The notes beneath the pieces were generated by a model. It saw only the letters and a program-made list of their open reading frames with translations. It made no database searches and was not told the DNA's origin. A program made the translations under genes and the position numbers. A stretch of 64,000 nucleotides of DNA from assembly GCF_900452415.1 (NCBI RefSeq), contig NZ_UGNX01000001.1, positions 2,728,001-2,792,000 on the forward strand. The letters run 5' to 3'. The DNA comes from Legionella cincinnatiensis (lineage in GTDB: Bacteria > Pseudomonadota > Gammaproteobacteria > Legionellales > Legionellaceae). Positions 36,867 through 47,294 of the stretch are shown piece after piece. The first letter of the stretch is position 1. Each line of letters starts with the position of its first letter.

Positions 36867-38474
36867 ATGACAAAATTAATCAGTCAAATCAATACCAGTA
36901 GCCAAGAATTTAAGGCAAATCAAGCAACAATGCTCGCTTTAGTTGATGAATTAAAAAATCAACTTCAACGTATTGCCTTAGGTGGTGAAGAAAAAGCGCG
37001 TGCTCGCCATCTGAAGCATGGCAAATTATTACCAAGAGAACGACTACAGCAATTATTAGATCCAGGTAGTCCTTTTCTTGAACTCTCTCAGCTTGCAGCC
37101 TTTCAAGTCTATAACGATGCAATTCCTGCTGCAGGAATCATTACTGGTATCGGTTGGGTTTGCGGCATTGAATGTGTGATCGTTGTAAATGATGCCACGG
37201 TAAAAGGAGGAACCTACTATCCTTTAACCGTCAAAAAACACTTAAGAGCCCAAGAAATTGCACTGATGAATCATTTACCCTGTATTTATTTAGTCGACTC
37301 AGGCGGTGCTTATTTACCCCACCAGGATGAGGTATTTCCCGATAGAGATCATTTTGGGCGCATTTTCTTTAATCAAGCACAAATGTCCGCCCAAAACATT
37401 CCGCAAATTGCGGTGGTTATGGGTTCTTGTACTGCTGGGGGAGCATATGTTCCAGCTATGGCAGACGAATCAATCATGGTTAAAAACCAAGCCACGATTT
37501 TTCTTGGAGGTCCTCCTCTTGTTAAAGCAGCAACAGGTGAAATCATTAGTGCTGAAGAGTTAGGCGGTGCTGAAATCCATTGTAGACATTCTGGAGTAGC
37601 CGATCACTATGCTGAAAATGATGCTCATGCACTTCACCTAGCACGAGTTTCTATCAGTAATTTAAACCGCAAAAAACCTCAGCAACTAAAACGAATTGAA
37701 ACTAGAGAACCACTTTATGACAGCATAGAGCTTAATGGCATAGTTCCTGTAGATCCAAGAAAGCCCTTTGATATACGTGAAGTGATCGCCCGTATTGTTG
37801 ATGGTTCAGAGTTCGATGAATTTAAAGCGCTTTTTGGTACCACTTTAGTCTGTGGTTTTGCGCATTTATATGGTTATCCCATAGGTATTATCGCCAATAA
37901 TGGCATTCTCTTTAGTGAAAGTGCTCTAAAAGGAGCTCACTTTATAGAGCTTTGTTGTCAACGTAAAATTCCACTGGTGTTCCTACAAAATATTACTGGC
38001 TTTATGGTAGGTTCAAAATATGAAGCCTCAGGCATCGCCAAACATGGTGCTAAAATGGTAACAGCAGTAGCCAACGCCAATATACCTAAGTTTACCGTAA
38101 TCGTAGGAGGGAGCTTTGGTGCTGGAAATTATGCCATGTGTGGGCGAGCTTATAACCCACGATTCCTGTGGTCTTGGCCAAACTCTCGAATTTCAGTAAT
38201 GGGCGGCGAGCAAGCAGCCAATGTTCTGGCTCAGGTCAACCGAGATAAACTCACCAAGCAAGGAGCAACATGGTCCGAGATGGAAGAAGAGAATTTTAAA
38301 GCTCAATTACGCGCGCAATATGAAACCCAGGGACATCCGTTCTATGCTAGTGCCCGCTTATGGGATGACGGGGTTATTGCGCCGCAAGATACACGAAAAA
38401 TATTAGGCTTGGGTTTATCGGCGGCACTAAATACACCTATAGCTTCAACCCATTTTGGCGTCTTTCGCATGTAA
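36867..38474 (+). CDS. liuB: Methylcrotonoyl-CoA carboxylase beta (carboxyltransferase) subunit
   Basis: A 535-residue acyl-CoA carboxyltransferase: [78 protein letters not shown] and [20 protein letters not shown]. The long, methylcrotonyl-type GGAYLP-x-Q-DEVFPD signature separates it from propionyl-CoA carboxylase. It transfers CO2 from biotin on the alpha subunit to 3-methylcrotonyl-CoA. Confidence 0.95.
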   Translation: MTKLISQINTSSQEFKANQATMLALVDELKNQLQRIALGGEEKARARHLKHGKLLPRERLQQLLDPGSPFLELSQLAAFQVYNDAIPAAGIITGIGWVCGIECVIVVNDATVKGGTYYPLTVKKHLRAQEIALMNHLPCIYLVDSGGAYLPHQDEVFPDRDHFGRIFFNQAQMSAQNIPQIAVVMGSCTAGGAYVPAMADESIMVKNQATIFLGGPPLVKAATGEIISAEELGGAEIHCRHSGVADHYAENDAHALHLARVSISNLNRKKPQQLKRIETREPLYDSIELNGIVPVDPRKPFDIREVIARIVDGSEFDEFKALFGTTLVCGFAHLYGYPIGIIANNGILFSESALKGAHFIELCCQRKIPLVFLQNITGFMVGSKYEASGIAKHGAKMVTAVANANIPKFTVIVGGSFGAGNYAMCGRAYNPRFLWSWPNSRISVMGGEQAANVLAQVNRDKLTKQGATWSEMEEENFKAQLRAQYETQGHPFYASARLWDDGVIAPQDTRKILGLGLSAALNTPIASTHFGVFRM

Positions 38475-38487
38475 AAAAGGAGCACTC

Positions 38488-39270
38488 TTGAGCGACTTGT
38501 TATCTGAAATCCATGGACACTTATGCCTACTTACTCTTAATCGAGTAAGTAAGCATAATGCTTTTGATAATCATCTTTTAATTGAAATACAAGAGCAACT
38601 CAACTCAGCAATAGCTGATTCTAATGTTCGTGCCATTGTGCTTAAGGCCAATGGAAAACATTTTTCTGCTGGCGCTGATTTGGCCTGGATGCAAAACATG
38701 GCTCGTTTTAATGAGGAAGAAAATTTAAAAGATGCGATGGTGCTTGGTAATCTCATGTACACTTTAAATAAAAGCCCCAAACCTACTATAGCTATGGTGC
38801 ATGGTTCTGCTTTTGGTGGCGGTGCAGGGCTTGCTGCAGCTTGTGATCTTACTCTAGCATCTCAATCAGCACGATTTTGTTTTTCAGAAGTAAAATTAGG
38901 TTTAGTACCAGCAGTGATTAGCCCCTATGTGGTACAAGCTATAGGCGAACGTAATGCCAAAACCCTATTCATGAGCGCAGAAATTTTTGATGCAGCCAAA
39001 GCATTATCGTTAAATTTGGTACAGCACTGTGTTCCTGAGGAAAATTTATTAGAGTTCACCCTGAATTATGCCCAACAAATCTGTAACAATGCACCCGAAG
39101 CAGTACGAATATCAAAACAACTGGCAACTTATGTAGCCAATAAAAAAATCGATGAAGAATTAGTCCGTTACACTGCTTCCTTAATTGCACAAAAAAGAGT
39201 ATCAATTGAAGGACAACAAGGTCTTAATGCATTTTTAAAAAAAGAAACACCTAATTGGAGTAACAATTAA
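38488..39270 (+). CDS. liuC: Enoyl-CoA hydratase family protein, likely methylglutaconyl-CoA hydratase
   Basis: A 260-residue crotonase-fold enzyme: [27 protein letters not shown] (oxyanion loop), [19 protein letters not shown] and [17 protein letters not shown] with the catalytic glutamate in SEVKLG. I choose the TTG at 38488, with AAAAAGGAG 5 nt upstream; the longer frame from 38455 lies inside the previous gene. Between the two carboxylase genes it most likely hydrates methylglutaconyl-CoA to HMG-CoA. Confidence 0.9.
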   Translation: MSDLLSEIHGHLCLLTLNRVSKHNAFDNHLLIEIQEQLNSAIADSNVRAIVLKANGKHFSAGADLAWMQNMARFNEEENLKDAMVLGNLMYTLNKSPKPTIAMVHGSAFGGGAGLAAACDLTLASQSARFCFSEVKLGLVPAVISPYVVQAIGERNAKTLFMSAEIFDAAKALSLNLVQHCVPEENLLEFTLNYAQQICNNAPEAVRISKQLATYVANKKIDEELVRYTASLIAQKRVSIEGQQGLNAFLKKETPNWSNN

Positions 39271-39280
39271 AGAGGCTCTC

Positions 39281-41245
39281 ATGTTTAATAAAATTCTTAT
39301 TGCCAATCGTGGTGAAATAGCGTGCAGAATTATTAAAACCGCACGATCCATGGGTATACACACCGTAGCTATCTATTCCTCGGCTGATAAAGAAAGTTTA
39401 CATGTACGCAGCGCTGACAGCGCCTACTTTGTTGGCGAAGCCCCTGCTAAAGACAGTTACCTAAATATTGCTAATATTATCCATATTGCTAAAAATTGTG
39501 GTGTGCAAGCCATACATCCTGGTTATGGCTTTCTCTCTGAAAACCCGGAGTTTGCTAGAGCTTGCGAGGAAGCCAATATTATTTTTATTGGTCCTTCAAT
39601 CGAAGCAATGGAGGCTATGGCTTCTAAGCAATTAGCAAAACAATTGTTAGAAAAAACGAGAGTTCCTCTAACTCCAGGCTATCACGGTAGCGAGCAAGCA
39701 GAAGAAAAATTACTTGCACAAGCCCAAAAAATAGGATTTCCTGTTTTAATCAAAGCTGCCAATGGTGGCGGAGGCAAAGGGATGCGTACTGTTTATCATG
39801 AATCAGAATTCAGTATGGCCTTAGCTGGAGCTAAACGAGAATCTATGGCCAGCTTTGCTGATGACACTATGATTATAGAAAAACTAGTACTGCATCCTCG
39901 CCATGTCGAATTACAAATAATGGCCGACAATCACGGTAATGTGGTTCATTTATTTGAGCGCGATTGCTCCATTCAACGCCGACATCAAAAAATTATTGAA
40001 GAAGCACCAGCCCCTAATTTATCTGCTTCTTTACGAGAAAAACTTGCTGAGGCAGCTTGTGAAGTAGCTCGTTCTATTAACTACAGAGGCGCAGGTACCG
40101 TTGAATTTTTGGTAGATGGAGAAGAACAATTCTATTTTATGGAAATGAATACTCGCTTACAAGTAGAGCATCCAGTCACCGAACAAATTACTGGGCTTGA
40201 TTTAGTGGCATGGCAGTTAAAAATTGCCGCTAATGAGCCTTTGCCATTAACACAAGATAAAATTCAATCCTCTGGCCATGCCATAGAATGTCGTATTTAT
40301 GCTGAAGATCCTCATCAAGATTTTATTCCATCGATTGGTCAAATTAATTTTTTGCAAGAACCATCAGGAGATGGCATTCGTATTGATACAGGAATACAGT
40401 GTTCATCCCAAATTACCATGTACTATGACCCAATGATTGCCAAACTTATTGCTTGGGGTACTAATCGTGATGAAGCATTATCGAGAATAGAACAAGCACT
40501 ATCTCATTACTTTATAGGTGGAGTAAAAACAAATATTCCATTTTTACAAGCTATTTGCCATCACGCTAACTTCAAAGATGTAAAGTTAAGTACTGATTTT
40601 TTAAGCAAAGAAGATATTAAAATTGCAACACCTGATTATGAAATAGCTTTGCTTATGACCATAAGTTTTGATTACCTAACTATGGTCAATTCGATCCAAG
40701 ACCCGTTACTTGAAGATGCTTTTGCTTGGCAATCGCAAGTGTCAAGTCATTGGATTTGGCGTTATCAACATAAAGAAACATCGATTGAAACATTAATTAT
40801 GGCAATCAATAAAAATGACTTCAAAGTGCAATTCAATCAAAAAGAACTTTTAATTCATGCCAATTTGATAGGAAATCAACTTCGTATTGAAACAGAAAAT
40901 CAAAATTATCAAGCTACAGTAGAAAATAAAAATCAATCACTGACCCTATATTCCACTCAAGGCTCAATAACTGTTGAACGGTTTAATTGGAGTACATTAG
41001 GTACACAAACACCAACTCATAAAGGGCAACTCACTGCGCCAATGCCAGCAACTGTTGTAGCAATTTTAAAAAATATTGGAGAACGGGTTAAAGCTGGAGA
41101 ACGTTTAATTGTTCTTGAAGCAATGAAAATGGAACATACTATTCATGCTCCTAATGATGGTATTTTAATGGAAGTTTTTTATTCTGTAGGAGCTCAGGTT
41201 AATGAAGGAGAAGAATTACTGACATTAAGTGAAACTGACTCTTAA
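39281..41245 (+). CDS. liuD: Methylcrotonoyl-CoA carboxylase alpha (biotin carboxylase/BCCP) subunit
   Basis: A 654-residue chain. Residues 1-450 are biotin carboxylase ([74 protein letters not shown]). The last 70 residues form the biotin carrier domain with EAMKMEHT, the biotinylated lysine. It pairs with the beta subunit two genes upstream. Confidence 0.95.
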   Translation: MFNKILIANRGEIACRIIKTARSMGIHTVAIYSSADKESLHVRSADSAYFVGEAPAKDSYLNIANIIHIAKNCGVQAIHPGYGFLSENPEFARACEEANIIFIGPSIEAMEAMASKQLAKQLLEKTRVPLTPGYHGSEQAEEKLLAQAQKIGFPVLIKAANGGGGKGMRTVYHESEFSMALAGAKRESMASFADDTMIIEKLVLHPRHVELQIMADNHGNVVHLFERDCSIQRRHQKIIEEAPAPNLSASLREKLAEAACEVARSINYRGAGTVEFLVDGEEQFYFMEMNTRLQVEHPVTEQITGLDLVAWQLKIAANEPLPLTQDKIQSSGHAIECRIYAEDPHQDFIPSIGQINFLQEPSGDGIRIDTGIQCSSQITMYYDPMIAKLIAWGTNRDEALSRIEQALSHYFIGGVKTNIPFLQAICHHANFKDVKLSTDFLSKEDIKIATPDYEIALLMTISFDYLTMVNSIQDPLLEDAFAWQSQVSSHWIWRYQHKETSIETLIMAINKNDFKVQFNQKELLIHANLIGNQLRIETENQNYQATVENKNQSLTLYSTQGSITVERFNWSTLGTQTPTHKGQLTAPMPATVVAILKNIGERVKAGERLIVLEAMKMEHTIHAPNDGILMEVFYSVGAQVNEGEELLTLSETDS

Positions 41246-41271
41246 CCTGAGATATAAAGAAAGAGATAATT

Positions 41272-42180
41272 ATGGACTATCCGCAACAGATAACTATTAT
41301 AGAAGTAGGTCCCCGTGATGGCTTACAAAATGAAGCTGCTTTTGTGTTTAGCAAACACAAAATTGAATTAATTAATTTACTCAGTCAATCTGGCTTACAC
41401 TATATTGAAGTAACTAGTTTTGTTTCTGCAAAAGCAATACCTCAACTTGCGGATCATGATGAAGTCTTTCGCGCTATAGATAAAGTACCTTCTATCCATT
41501 ATTCAGCTTTAGTGCCTAATGAGCATGGCATGCTTAAGGCTTTAGAAGCTGGGGTTCGAGAAATCGCTGTGTTTACAGCAGCAAGTGAACAGTTTAATCA
41601 AAGAAATATTAATTGTTCTATTGATGAGAGCATCGCTCGTTTTAAACCAGTTCTTGCCCTGGCTAAAGAAAATCACATTAGGGTTCGGGGTTATATTTCT
41701 TGTGTCCTTGGTTGTCCTTATCAAGGAAGCATTCCACCTGAACAAGTAGCGCTTGTAACCCAAAAACTATTAGACTTAGGGGTAGATGAAATATCATTAG
41801 GCGATACTATAGGGGTTGGAACACCTCGTCAAACACGTCTAGTATTAGATCAAGTGCTTAAACTATTACCTCTAAATCAATTAGCAATGCATTTTCATGA
41901 CACATATGGCCAAGCTATAGCGAATATCTATGCATCGCTACAACATGGGGTGCATCGTTTTGATAGTTCAGTAGCTGGTCTTGGAGGATGTCCTTACGCT
42001 CTAGGAGCGAGTGGAAATGTTGCTACTGAAGACGTTCTATATTTAATGCACGGTTTAGGAATAGAAACAGGCATAGATATTTTTAAAATTGTTGCGGCTG
42101 GGGACATGATTTGTAAAATTTTGGGGCGTAAGAATCAATCAAAAGTTGCAAATGCCATGCTTCCTACTCCCTGCAACTAA
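41272..42180 (+). CDS. liuE: Hydroxymethylglutaryl-CoA lyase
   Basis: A 302-residue TIM-barrel lyase with EVGPRDGLQNE (metal and catalytic Arg-Asp), SCVLGCPYQG, LGDTIGVGTP, MHFHDTYGQA and the C-terminal catalytic-cysteine loop GLGGCPYALGASGN. It splits HMG-CoA into acetoacetate and acetyl-CoA. Confidence 0.96.
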   Translation: MDYPQQITIIEVGPRDGLQNEAAFVFSKHKIELINLLSQSGLHYIEVTSFVSAKAIPQLADHDEVFRAIDKVPSIHYSALVPNEHGMLKALEAGVREIAVFTAASEQFNQRNINCSIDESIARFKPVLALAKENHIRVRGYISCVLGCPYQGSIPPEQVALVTQKLLDLGVDEISLGDTIGVGTPRQTRLVLDQVLKLLPLNQLAMHFHDTYGQAIANIYASLQHGVHRFDSSVAGLGGCPYALGASGNVATEDVLYLMHGLGIETGIDIFKIVAAGDMICKILGRKNQSKVANAMLPTPCN

Positions 42181-42230
42181 AAAGAATTTCCTCAAATGGG
42201 AATTCAGTAATATTACAGAGAGAAATAATT

Positions 42231-44171
42231 ATGAGTGATATTGTATGGAAACCTCAAAACCCTCAAAAAAGTAGAATGTGGCAATTTATGGAATTTGCTG
42301 CTCAAAAGCACTGTCAAGTCTTTGAAAATTATCAGGACATGCATACTTGGTCTATCAAACATCCCGATTCATTTTGGCAAACACTTTGCGAATTTTTTCA
42401 TTTAAAATTTGATAAACCCCCTCACCAAATTCTTAACTATTATAAGGATATGATCGAAGCACGCTGGTTTACAGGCGCCCAATTTAATTTTGCAGAAAAA
42501 CTTTTATCGCGTAGAGACCAACATGTCGCATTAGTTAGTCTTAATGAAGATAATCACAGGCAAACAATCAGTTATGAGCAACTGTATATACAGGTTGCTC
42601 AATGTGCTGCGGGCCTAAAAGCGATTGGAGTCACGGTAGGTGATCGGGTAGCGGCTTTAATGCCCAATACTTCTTACACCATAATTGCAATGTTAGCCAC
42701 AACCTCATTAGGAGCAATCTGGTCTTCATGCTCACCTGACTTCGGTGCTCAAGCTGCAATTGATCGGCTAGGGCAAATAACACCCAAAGTTTTATTCATA
42801 TGTGATGGCCACCAATATCAGGGAAAAAAGCACAGTGGCGTAGAAAAAATCAAACACCTTAATGATGCCATAGCCTCGCTCATACAAATTGTAGTTTGTC
42901 CAAATATCAACGAACCTGTAGATATTTCTTTACTTCCTAAAGCACAATTATGGAATAATTTTCTCCGTCCAACAAACCAGTGTGAATTTGTTTCATTACC
43001 TTTTGACCACCCCGTTTACATTATGTTTTCCTCAGGAACTACAGGAAAACCCAAATGTATTGTGCACGGTGCTGGAGGTACCTTACTCCAACATCTTAAA
43101 GAATTAGGATTACATACTGATCTACATGCCACTGATAACCTATGCTTTTATACTACTTGTGGCTGGATGATGTGGAATTGGACTGTTTCTGCTTTAGCAT
43201 TAGGAGCAACGCTCACTTTATATGAGGGTTCTCCAACTTATCCTGAAAATGGTCGTTTATTTCAATTAATTGAAGAAGAACAAGTAACAGTCTTTGGGAC
43301 TAGTGCAAAATTCATTTCTGCTGTTGAAAAAGCCGGGGTGGTTCCTAAAGATGAATATAATTTAACTCACTTACGGTGTATTCTTTCTACAGGCTCCCCA
43401 CTATTACCTAAAAATTACGATTACGTTTATAGCCAAATCAAAAATGAGGTACAACTATGCTCTATATCAGGGGGCACAGACATTATTTCGTGTTTTGCAT
43501 TAGGTAATCCAATGCTTCCAATCTACAGAGGTGAGCTACAATGCCTTGGTTTAGGTATGGCAGTAGATGTTTTTGATGAACAAGGTGAGTCCATTCGAGG
43601 AGAACGAGGAGAATTAGTTTGTACTGCCCCTTTCCCCTCCATGCCTGTAGGCTTTTGGAATGATCCTGAAAGAGAAGCATATAAACATGCTTATTTTGAG
43701 CGTTTTTCTGGTGTTTGGGCTCATGGTGATTTTGCTGAAATCACAAAACATCATGGATTGATTATCTATGGTCGATCCGATGCAGTATTAAATCCGGGAG
43801 GAGTACGCATTGGTACTGCTGAAATTTATAGACAAGTAGAAAAAATTGATGAAGTAGTTGATAGCATTGTAATTGGCCAAGATTGGCAGGATGACGTCCG
43901 TATCATTTTGTTTGTCAAATTACGTGATGATATAAAACTTACTGAAGAAATCATCAACAAGATACGTTTAACTATTCGACAGAATGCCTCTCCAAGACAC
44001 GTACCGGCGAAAATTCTGCAAGTTGCGGATATTCCACGGACGATTAGTGGCAAAATTGTGGAAGTAGCAGTTAGGCAAGTAGTTCATGGTTTACCGGTAA
44101 ATAATTTGCAATCTCTAGCAAACCCACAATCCCTGGATTATTTTAAAAATCGTGAAGAATTACAGCAATAA
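42231..44171 (+). CDS. aacS: Acetoacetyl-CoA synthetase
   Basis: A 646-residue adenylate-forming enzyme of the acetoacetate-CoA ligase type. P-loop-like IMFSSGTTGKPKCIVHG, LCFYTTCGWMMWNW, SISGGTDIISCF, YGRSDAVLNPGGVRIGTAEIY and the C-terminal catalytic lysine in ISGKIVEVAVRQ. It activates acetoacetate with ATP, so the pathway does not need a CoA-transferase. Last gene of the operon. Confidence 0.94.
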   Translation: MSDIVWKPQNPQKSRMWQFMEFAAQKHCQVFENYQDMHTWSIKHPDSFWQTLCEFFHLKFDKPPHQILNYYKDMIEARWFTGAQFNFAEKLLSRRDQHVALVSLNEDNHRQTISYEQLYIQVAQCAAGLKAIGVTVGDRVAALMPNTSYTIIAMLATTSLGAIWSSCSPDFGAQAAIDRLGQITPKVLFICDGHQYQGKKHSGVEKIKHLNDAIASLIQIVVCPNINEPVDISLLPKAQLWNNFLRPTNQCEFVSLPFDHPVYIMFSSGTTGKPKCIVHGAGGTLLQHLKELGLHTDLHATDNLCFYTTCGWMMWNWTVSALALGATLTLYEGSPTYPENGRLFQLIEEEQVTVFGTSAKFISAVEKAGVVPKDEYNLTHLRCILSTGSPLLPKNYDYVYSQIKNEVQLCSISGGTDIISCFALGNPMLPIYRGELQCLGLGMAVDVFDEQGESIRGERGELVCTAPFPSMPVGFWNDPEREAYKHAYFERFSGVWAHGDFAEITKHHGLIIYGRSDAVLNPGGVRIGTAEIYRQVEKIDEVVDSIVIGQDWQDDVRIILFVKLRDDIKLTEEIINKIRLTIRQNASPRHVPAKILQVADIPRTISGKIVEVAVRQVVHGLPVNNLQSLANPQSLDYFKNREELQQ

Positions 44172-44570
44172 CCCTCGATATTTATAAAGGAGCGATAACA
44201 AATTATGCTAAATTTAAAAGTATCACTTTGTTTATATAAACAATATGTGTATAATATTGCACTAGCGTCGATTTGAAATTCAGCTTGCGGGCGCTCAAAA
44301 AAAGACTTTTTTTGAAAATACGGCTAAAGCGGATATGATTTCCATTCCTCTAAGTCCTATGTCCGTAATAGCTCAAACTCCTAAAGTTCATGTTTACGTA
44401 AACGATCGGATTTGAATGCAGATTTCACGAACATGATGCTAAGGAAACATAACATACAACATAGTATGAGAGACTTCCTAAGCGTTATTTTCAAACGAGA
44501 TGTGCCAAATGCATCGTTCAAGGAGATGATCTATTACTTACGTCCGCACGCATAAGCCCAGGCTATAATT
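44172..44570. other. Intergenic region before metNIQ
   Basis: 399 bp. I see AT-rich sequence with a TATAAT near 44251, a short CAAAAAAAGACTTTTTTTG hairpin near 44299-44317, and an AGCCCAGGCTA repeat end just before metN. A 23-codon frame at 44203 follows AAAGGAGCG but has no recognisable content. I found no SAM riboswitch fold or MetJ box by eye. Confidence 0.4.
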
Positions 44571-45596
44571 ATGATTGAATTAATTGGATTATCCAAATCC
44601 TTTTCTGGAAAAGCTGTCCTGCGTGACATTGATTTATTTATCCAAGAAGGGGAAATTTTTGGGATCATTGGTAAAAGTGGTGCTGGAAAATCTACTTTAT
44701 TAAGATGTATCAATCTACTAGAACGTCCTGATCAAGGTGATGTCGTGATTGATGGTCAATACTTAACAAGCCTATCCCGAAAAGATTTAGCTTTAGCTCG
44801 CCACAAAATGGCCATGATTTTTCAGCACTTTAATTTACTTAGCTCTAAAAATGTCTATGATAATATTGCCCTTCCTATGCGTATTCAGGGATTGGATGAG
44901 GAGTTTATCCGGAGAAAAATTGAAGAGTTACTGCCTATAGTGGAGCTCTCTGAGAAGAAACTGGCATATCCAGCACAACTTAGTGGTGGGCAAAAACAAA
45001 GAGTAGCAATTGCTCGTGCTTTAAGCTGCTCCCCTAAAATCTTACTCTGTGACGAAGCAACCTCAGCATTAGATCCAGAAACAACAGATTCTATTTTAAC
45101 ATTATTAAAAAAAATTAATGCTCTTTATGGCATTACTATGGTGCTTATTACTCATGAAATGGATGTGGTTAAACGTATCTGCAAACGATTAGCGGTTATG
45201 GTGGATGGTGAATTAGCTGAAACAACCTCTCTTGCCAATGTATTTAATAAAAGAGACAGTTTAGCTCGCAGTATGCTTTATGCCCAACTGAGCCCCGAAC
45301 TACCAGAATGCCTTACTAATAGACTTGCAGACTATGTCACGGATAAACCATTGCTTCGTTTATTTTTTCAAGGCGAGGAAGCAACAGTACCCTTTATTAG
45401 TCAAACAAGTCGCGAGTTAAATCTGGATATTAATATCTTACTCGCCAATATTGATCGTTATGATACAGTAACTTGTGGTGTTTTAGTTGTTGAGCTCACC
45501 GCACACCAGTTTTTACTAGAAGCATTCATTGAACGCTGTCAGCAAGCCAAACTAACTGTGGAGGTATTAGGCTATGTCCTTCCCAATGGCATATGA
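44571..45596 (+). CDS. metN: Methionine ABC transporter ATP-binding protein
   Basis: A 341-residue ABC ATPase: Walker [13 protein letters not shown], signature [14 protein letters not shown], Walker [18 protein letters not shown]-loop [13 protein letters not shown]. The C-terminal 80 residues are the NIL/ACT-like domain found in MetN, which binds methionine and inhibits transport. Overlaps metI by 23 bp. Confidence 0.95.
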   Translation: MIELIGLSKSFSGKAVLRDIDLFIQEGEIFGIIGKSGAGKSTLLRCINLLERPDQGDVVIDGQYLTSLSRKDLALARHKMAMIFQHFNLLSSKNVYDNIALPMRIQGLDEEFIRRKIEELLPIVELSEKKLAYPAQLSGGQKQRVAIARALSCSPKILLCDEATSALDPETTDSILTLLKKINALYGITMVLITHEMDVVKRICKRLAVMVDGELAETTSLANVFNKRDSLARSMLYAQLSPELPECLTNRLADYVTDKPLLRLFFQGEEATVPFISQTSRELNLDINILLANIDRYDTVTCGVLVVELTAHQFLLEAFIERCQQAKLTVEVLGYVLPNGI

Positions 45597-46221
45597 TTTA
45601 TTAATCGCGACAGGCGAAACACTATATATGGTAGCCCTAAGTACCCTATTTGCAGTAATATTCGGTTTACCTTTAGGGACATGGCTATACTCATCCAGCC
45701 ATGTCAAACTAATGCCTCGAATAAACAAAATATTATCCACTGTAATTAATATGGCTCGCTCCATCCCTTTTATAATTTTGTTAGTAGCAATCATTCCGTT
45801 TACGCGCCTTATAGTAGGTACTTCAATTGGAATAAATGCCGCGATTGTGCCGCTAACAATTGGAGCAATCCCTTTTTTCGCAAGACTAGTAGATAATGTT
45901 TATCGCAGCTTACCTTCAGGACTAATCGAAACAGGATATGCAATGGGTGCCAATACGCGGCAAATCATTTTGCACATTTTATTGCCAGAAGCTAAGCCAG
46001 CATTAATTCATGCTATTACGATCACTGCCATTACTTTGGTTAATTATTCAGCTATGGCTGGAACAGTTGGGGCAGGAGGTTTGGGAACTTTAGCAATTAA
46101 CTATGGATACCAACGCTTTGATGCTGGAATTATGATTTCCACAGTCATCATTTTAATTATTATGGTACAACTAATGCAAATGATCGGAGATTATTTAGCA
46201 AAACGTTTTTTACATCATTGA
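45574..46221 (+). CDS. metI: Methionine ABC transporter permease
   Basis: A 215-residue integral membrane protein with five helices and the EAA loop [22 protein letters not shown], which docks onto MetN. Also [19 protein letters not shown], conserved in MetI. Start overlaps metN. Confidence 0.95.
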   Translation: MSFPMAYDLLIATGETLYMVALSTLFAVIFGLPLGTWLYSSSHVKLMPRINKILSTVINMARSIPFIILLVAIIPFTRLIVGTSIGINAAIVPLTIGAIPFFARLVDNVYRSLPSGLIETGYAMGANTRQIILHILLPEAKPALIHAITITAITLVNYSAMAGTVGAGGLGTLAINYGYQRFDAGIMISTVIILIIMVQLMQMIGDYLAKRFLHH

Positions 46222-46292
46222 GCGTATGGTGAACACTTAATGGTGTCATATATGGACACTTACGATACATAATCTCAACTTTGGAGTTTTAA

Positions 46293-47072
46293 ATGCGGAT
46301 TTTAGCTTATTGTGTTTTATTATTAAGTCTTATAGCTTGCCACAAACCCTCGCCACCAAATACTTTGATTATTGGGACAATTGCAGGACCAGAGACGACG
46401 CTGGTTGAAACGGCAAAAGAAGTAGCAAAAAATAAATACCATTTAAATATAAAAATCATCACTTTCAATGATTACAATCTACCTAATGAAGCATTGCAAG
46501 ATGGAAGCTTGGATGCCAATGTTTACCAACACGTACCATATCTCAACGCGGCAATTAAGGCCCATGGTTACCTCTTTGAAGCTATAGGAAGAACTTTTGT
46601 ATATCCTGTGGGCATTTACTCCAAAAAATACACTTCCTTAAAGCAGTTACCTGAAGGGGCTGTAATTGCAATCCCTAATGACCCAAGTAATGAAATGCGT
46701 GCTTTGCAATTATTGGAAAAAGCAAATTTAATTACTCTAAAAAATAGCCATGATACTGGTTTAAAGGATATTGCTACAAATCCACAAAAACTTCAATTTA
46801 AAGAAATGGATGCGGCTCAATTGCCCAGAGTGTTGCCGGATGTAGATGCAGCTATAATTAATACAACTTTTGCCCTGCCGGCAGGCTTAAGTCCTTCTCA
46901 AGATTCTTTATTTAGTGAAGATAAAGATTCACCCTACGCCAATGTTATTGTGATCCGAAGTGATTCACCCAAAAAAGCAAAATTGGAGTTATTTGTTAAA
47001 GCATTTAATTCTCCAGAAGTTAAAGAGAAAGCTAAAAATATATTCGGAGATGCGGCTATTCCTGCCTGGTAG
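46293..47072 (+). CDS. metQ: Methionine-binding lipoprotein (NlpA family)
   Basis: A 259-residue substrate-binding lipoprotein. Lipobox LIAC with lipidated C16, then LIIGTIAGPETTLVETA, NEALQDGSLDANVYQHVPYLNA, VAIPNDPSNEMRALQLLE and LPDVDAAIINTTFA, all typical MetQ motifs. Third gene of metNIQ. The protein delivers methionine to MetNI. Confidence 0.95.
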   Translation: MRILAYCVLLLSLIACHKPSPPNTLIIGTIAGPETTLVETAKEVAKNKYHLNIKIITFNDYNLPNEALQDGSLDANVYQHVPYLNAAIKAHGYLFEAIGRTFVYPVGIYSKKYTSLKQLPEGAVIAIPNDPSNEMRALQLLEKANLITLKNSHDTGLKDIATNPQKLQFKEMDAAQLPRVLPDVDAAIINTTFALPAGLSPSQDSLFSEDKDSPYANVIVIRSDSPKKAKLELFVKAFNSPEVKEKAKNIFGDAAIPAW

Positions 47073-47110
47073 TAAAATTCCCCCGTGAATTTACCAAAAC
47101 ACTAAGATAA

Positions 47111-47143
47111 AAAAACGTTTGAGCCAAATATGACTCAAACGTT
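47111..47143 (-). terminator. Perfect stem-loop after metQ; terminator-like on the minus strand
   Basis: AACGTTTGAG (47114-47123) and CTCAAACGTT (47134-47143) make a perfect 10-bp stem. The A-run precedes the stem on the plus strand, so the canonical stem-plus-T-tract order is on the minus strand, although the gene it follows (metQ) is on the plus strand. Confidence 0.55.
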
Positions 47144-47294
47144 ACCTCACCCCGAACTTGATTAATTAGCATACGAAAAAGATAAATTTGATCTATAATG
47201 ATAAAAAATGATCAAATACGCGCCGAGTCAATCATTCTCTCTTAATGAAAAGATGATATACTTTACTTAACCTAAAGCTTTTGAGGTAGGCTCT

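Noticed and set aside
44203-44274. 23-codon frame after AAAGGAG, possible leader peptide
   Set aside because: Content is not recognisable, with no methionine codons beyond the start to suggest attenuation; distance to metN is large.
44172-44570. Possible SAM riboswitch or MetJ operator before metN
   Set aside because: I could not find a conserved S-box core or tandem AGACGTCT-like boxes by eye. A covariance-model search would decide.
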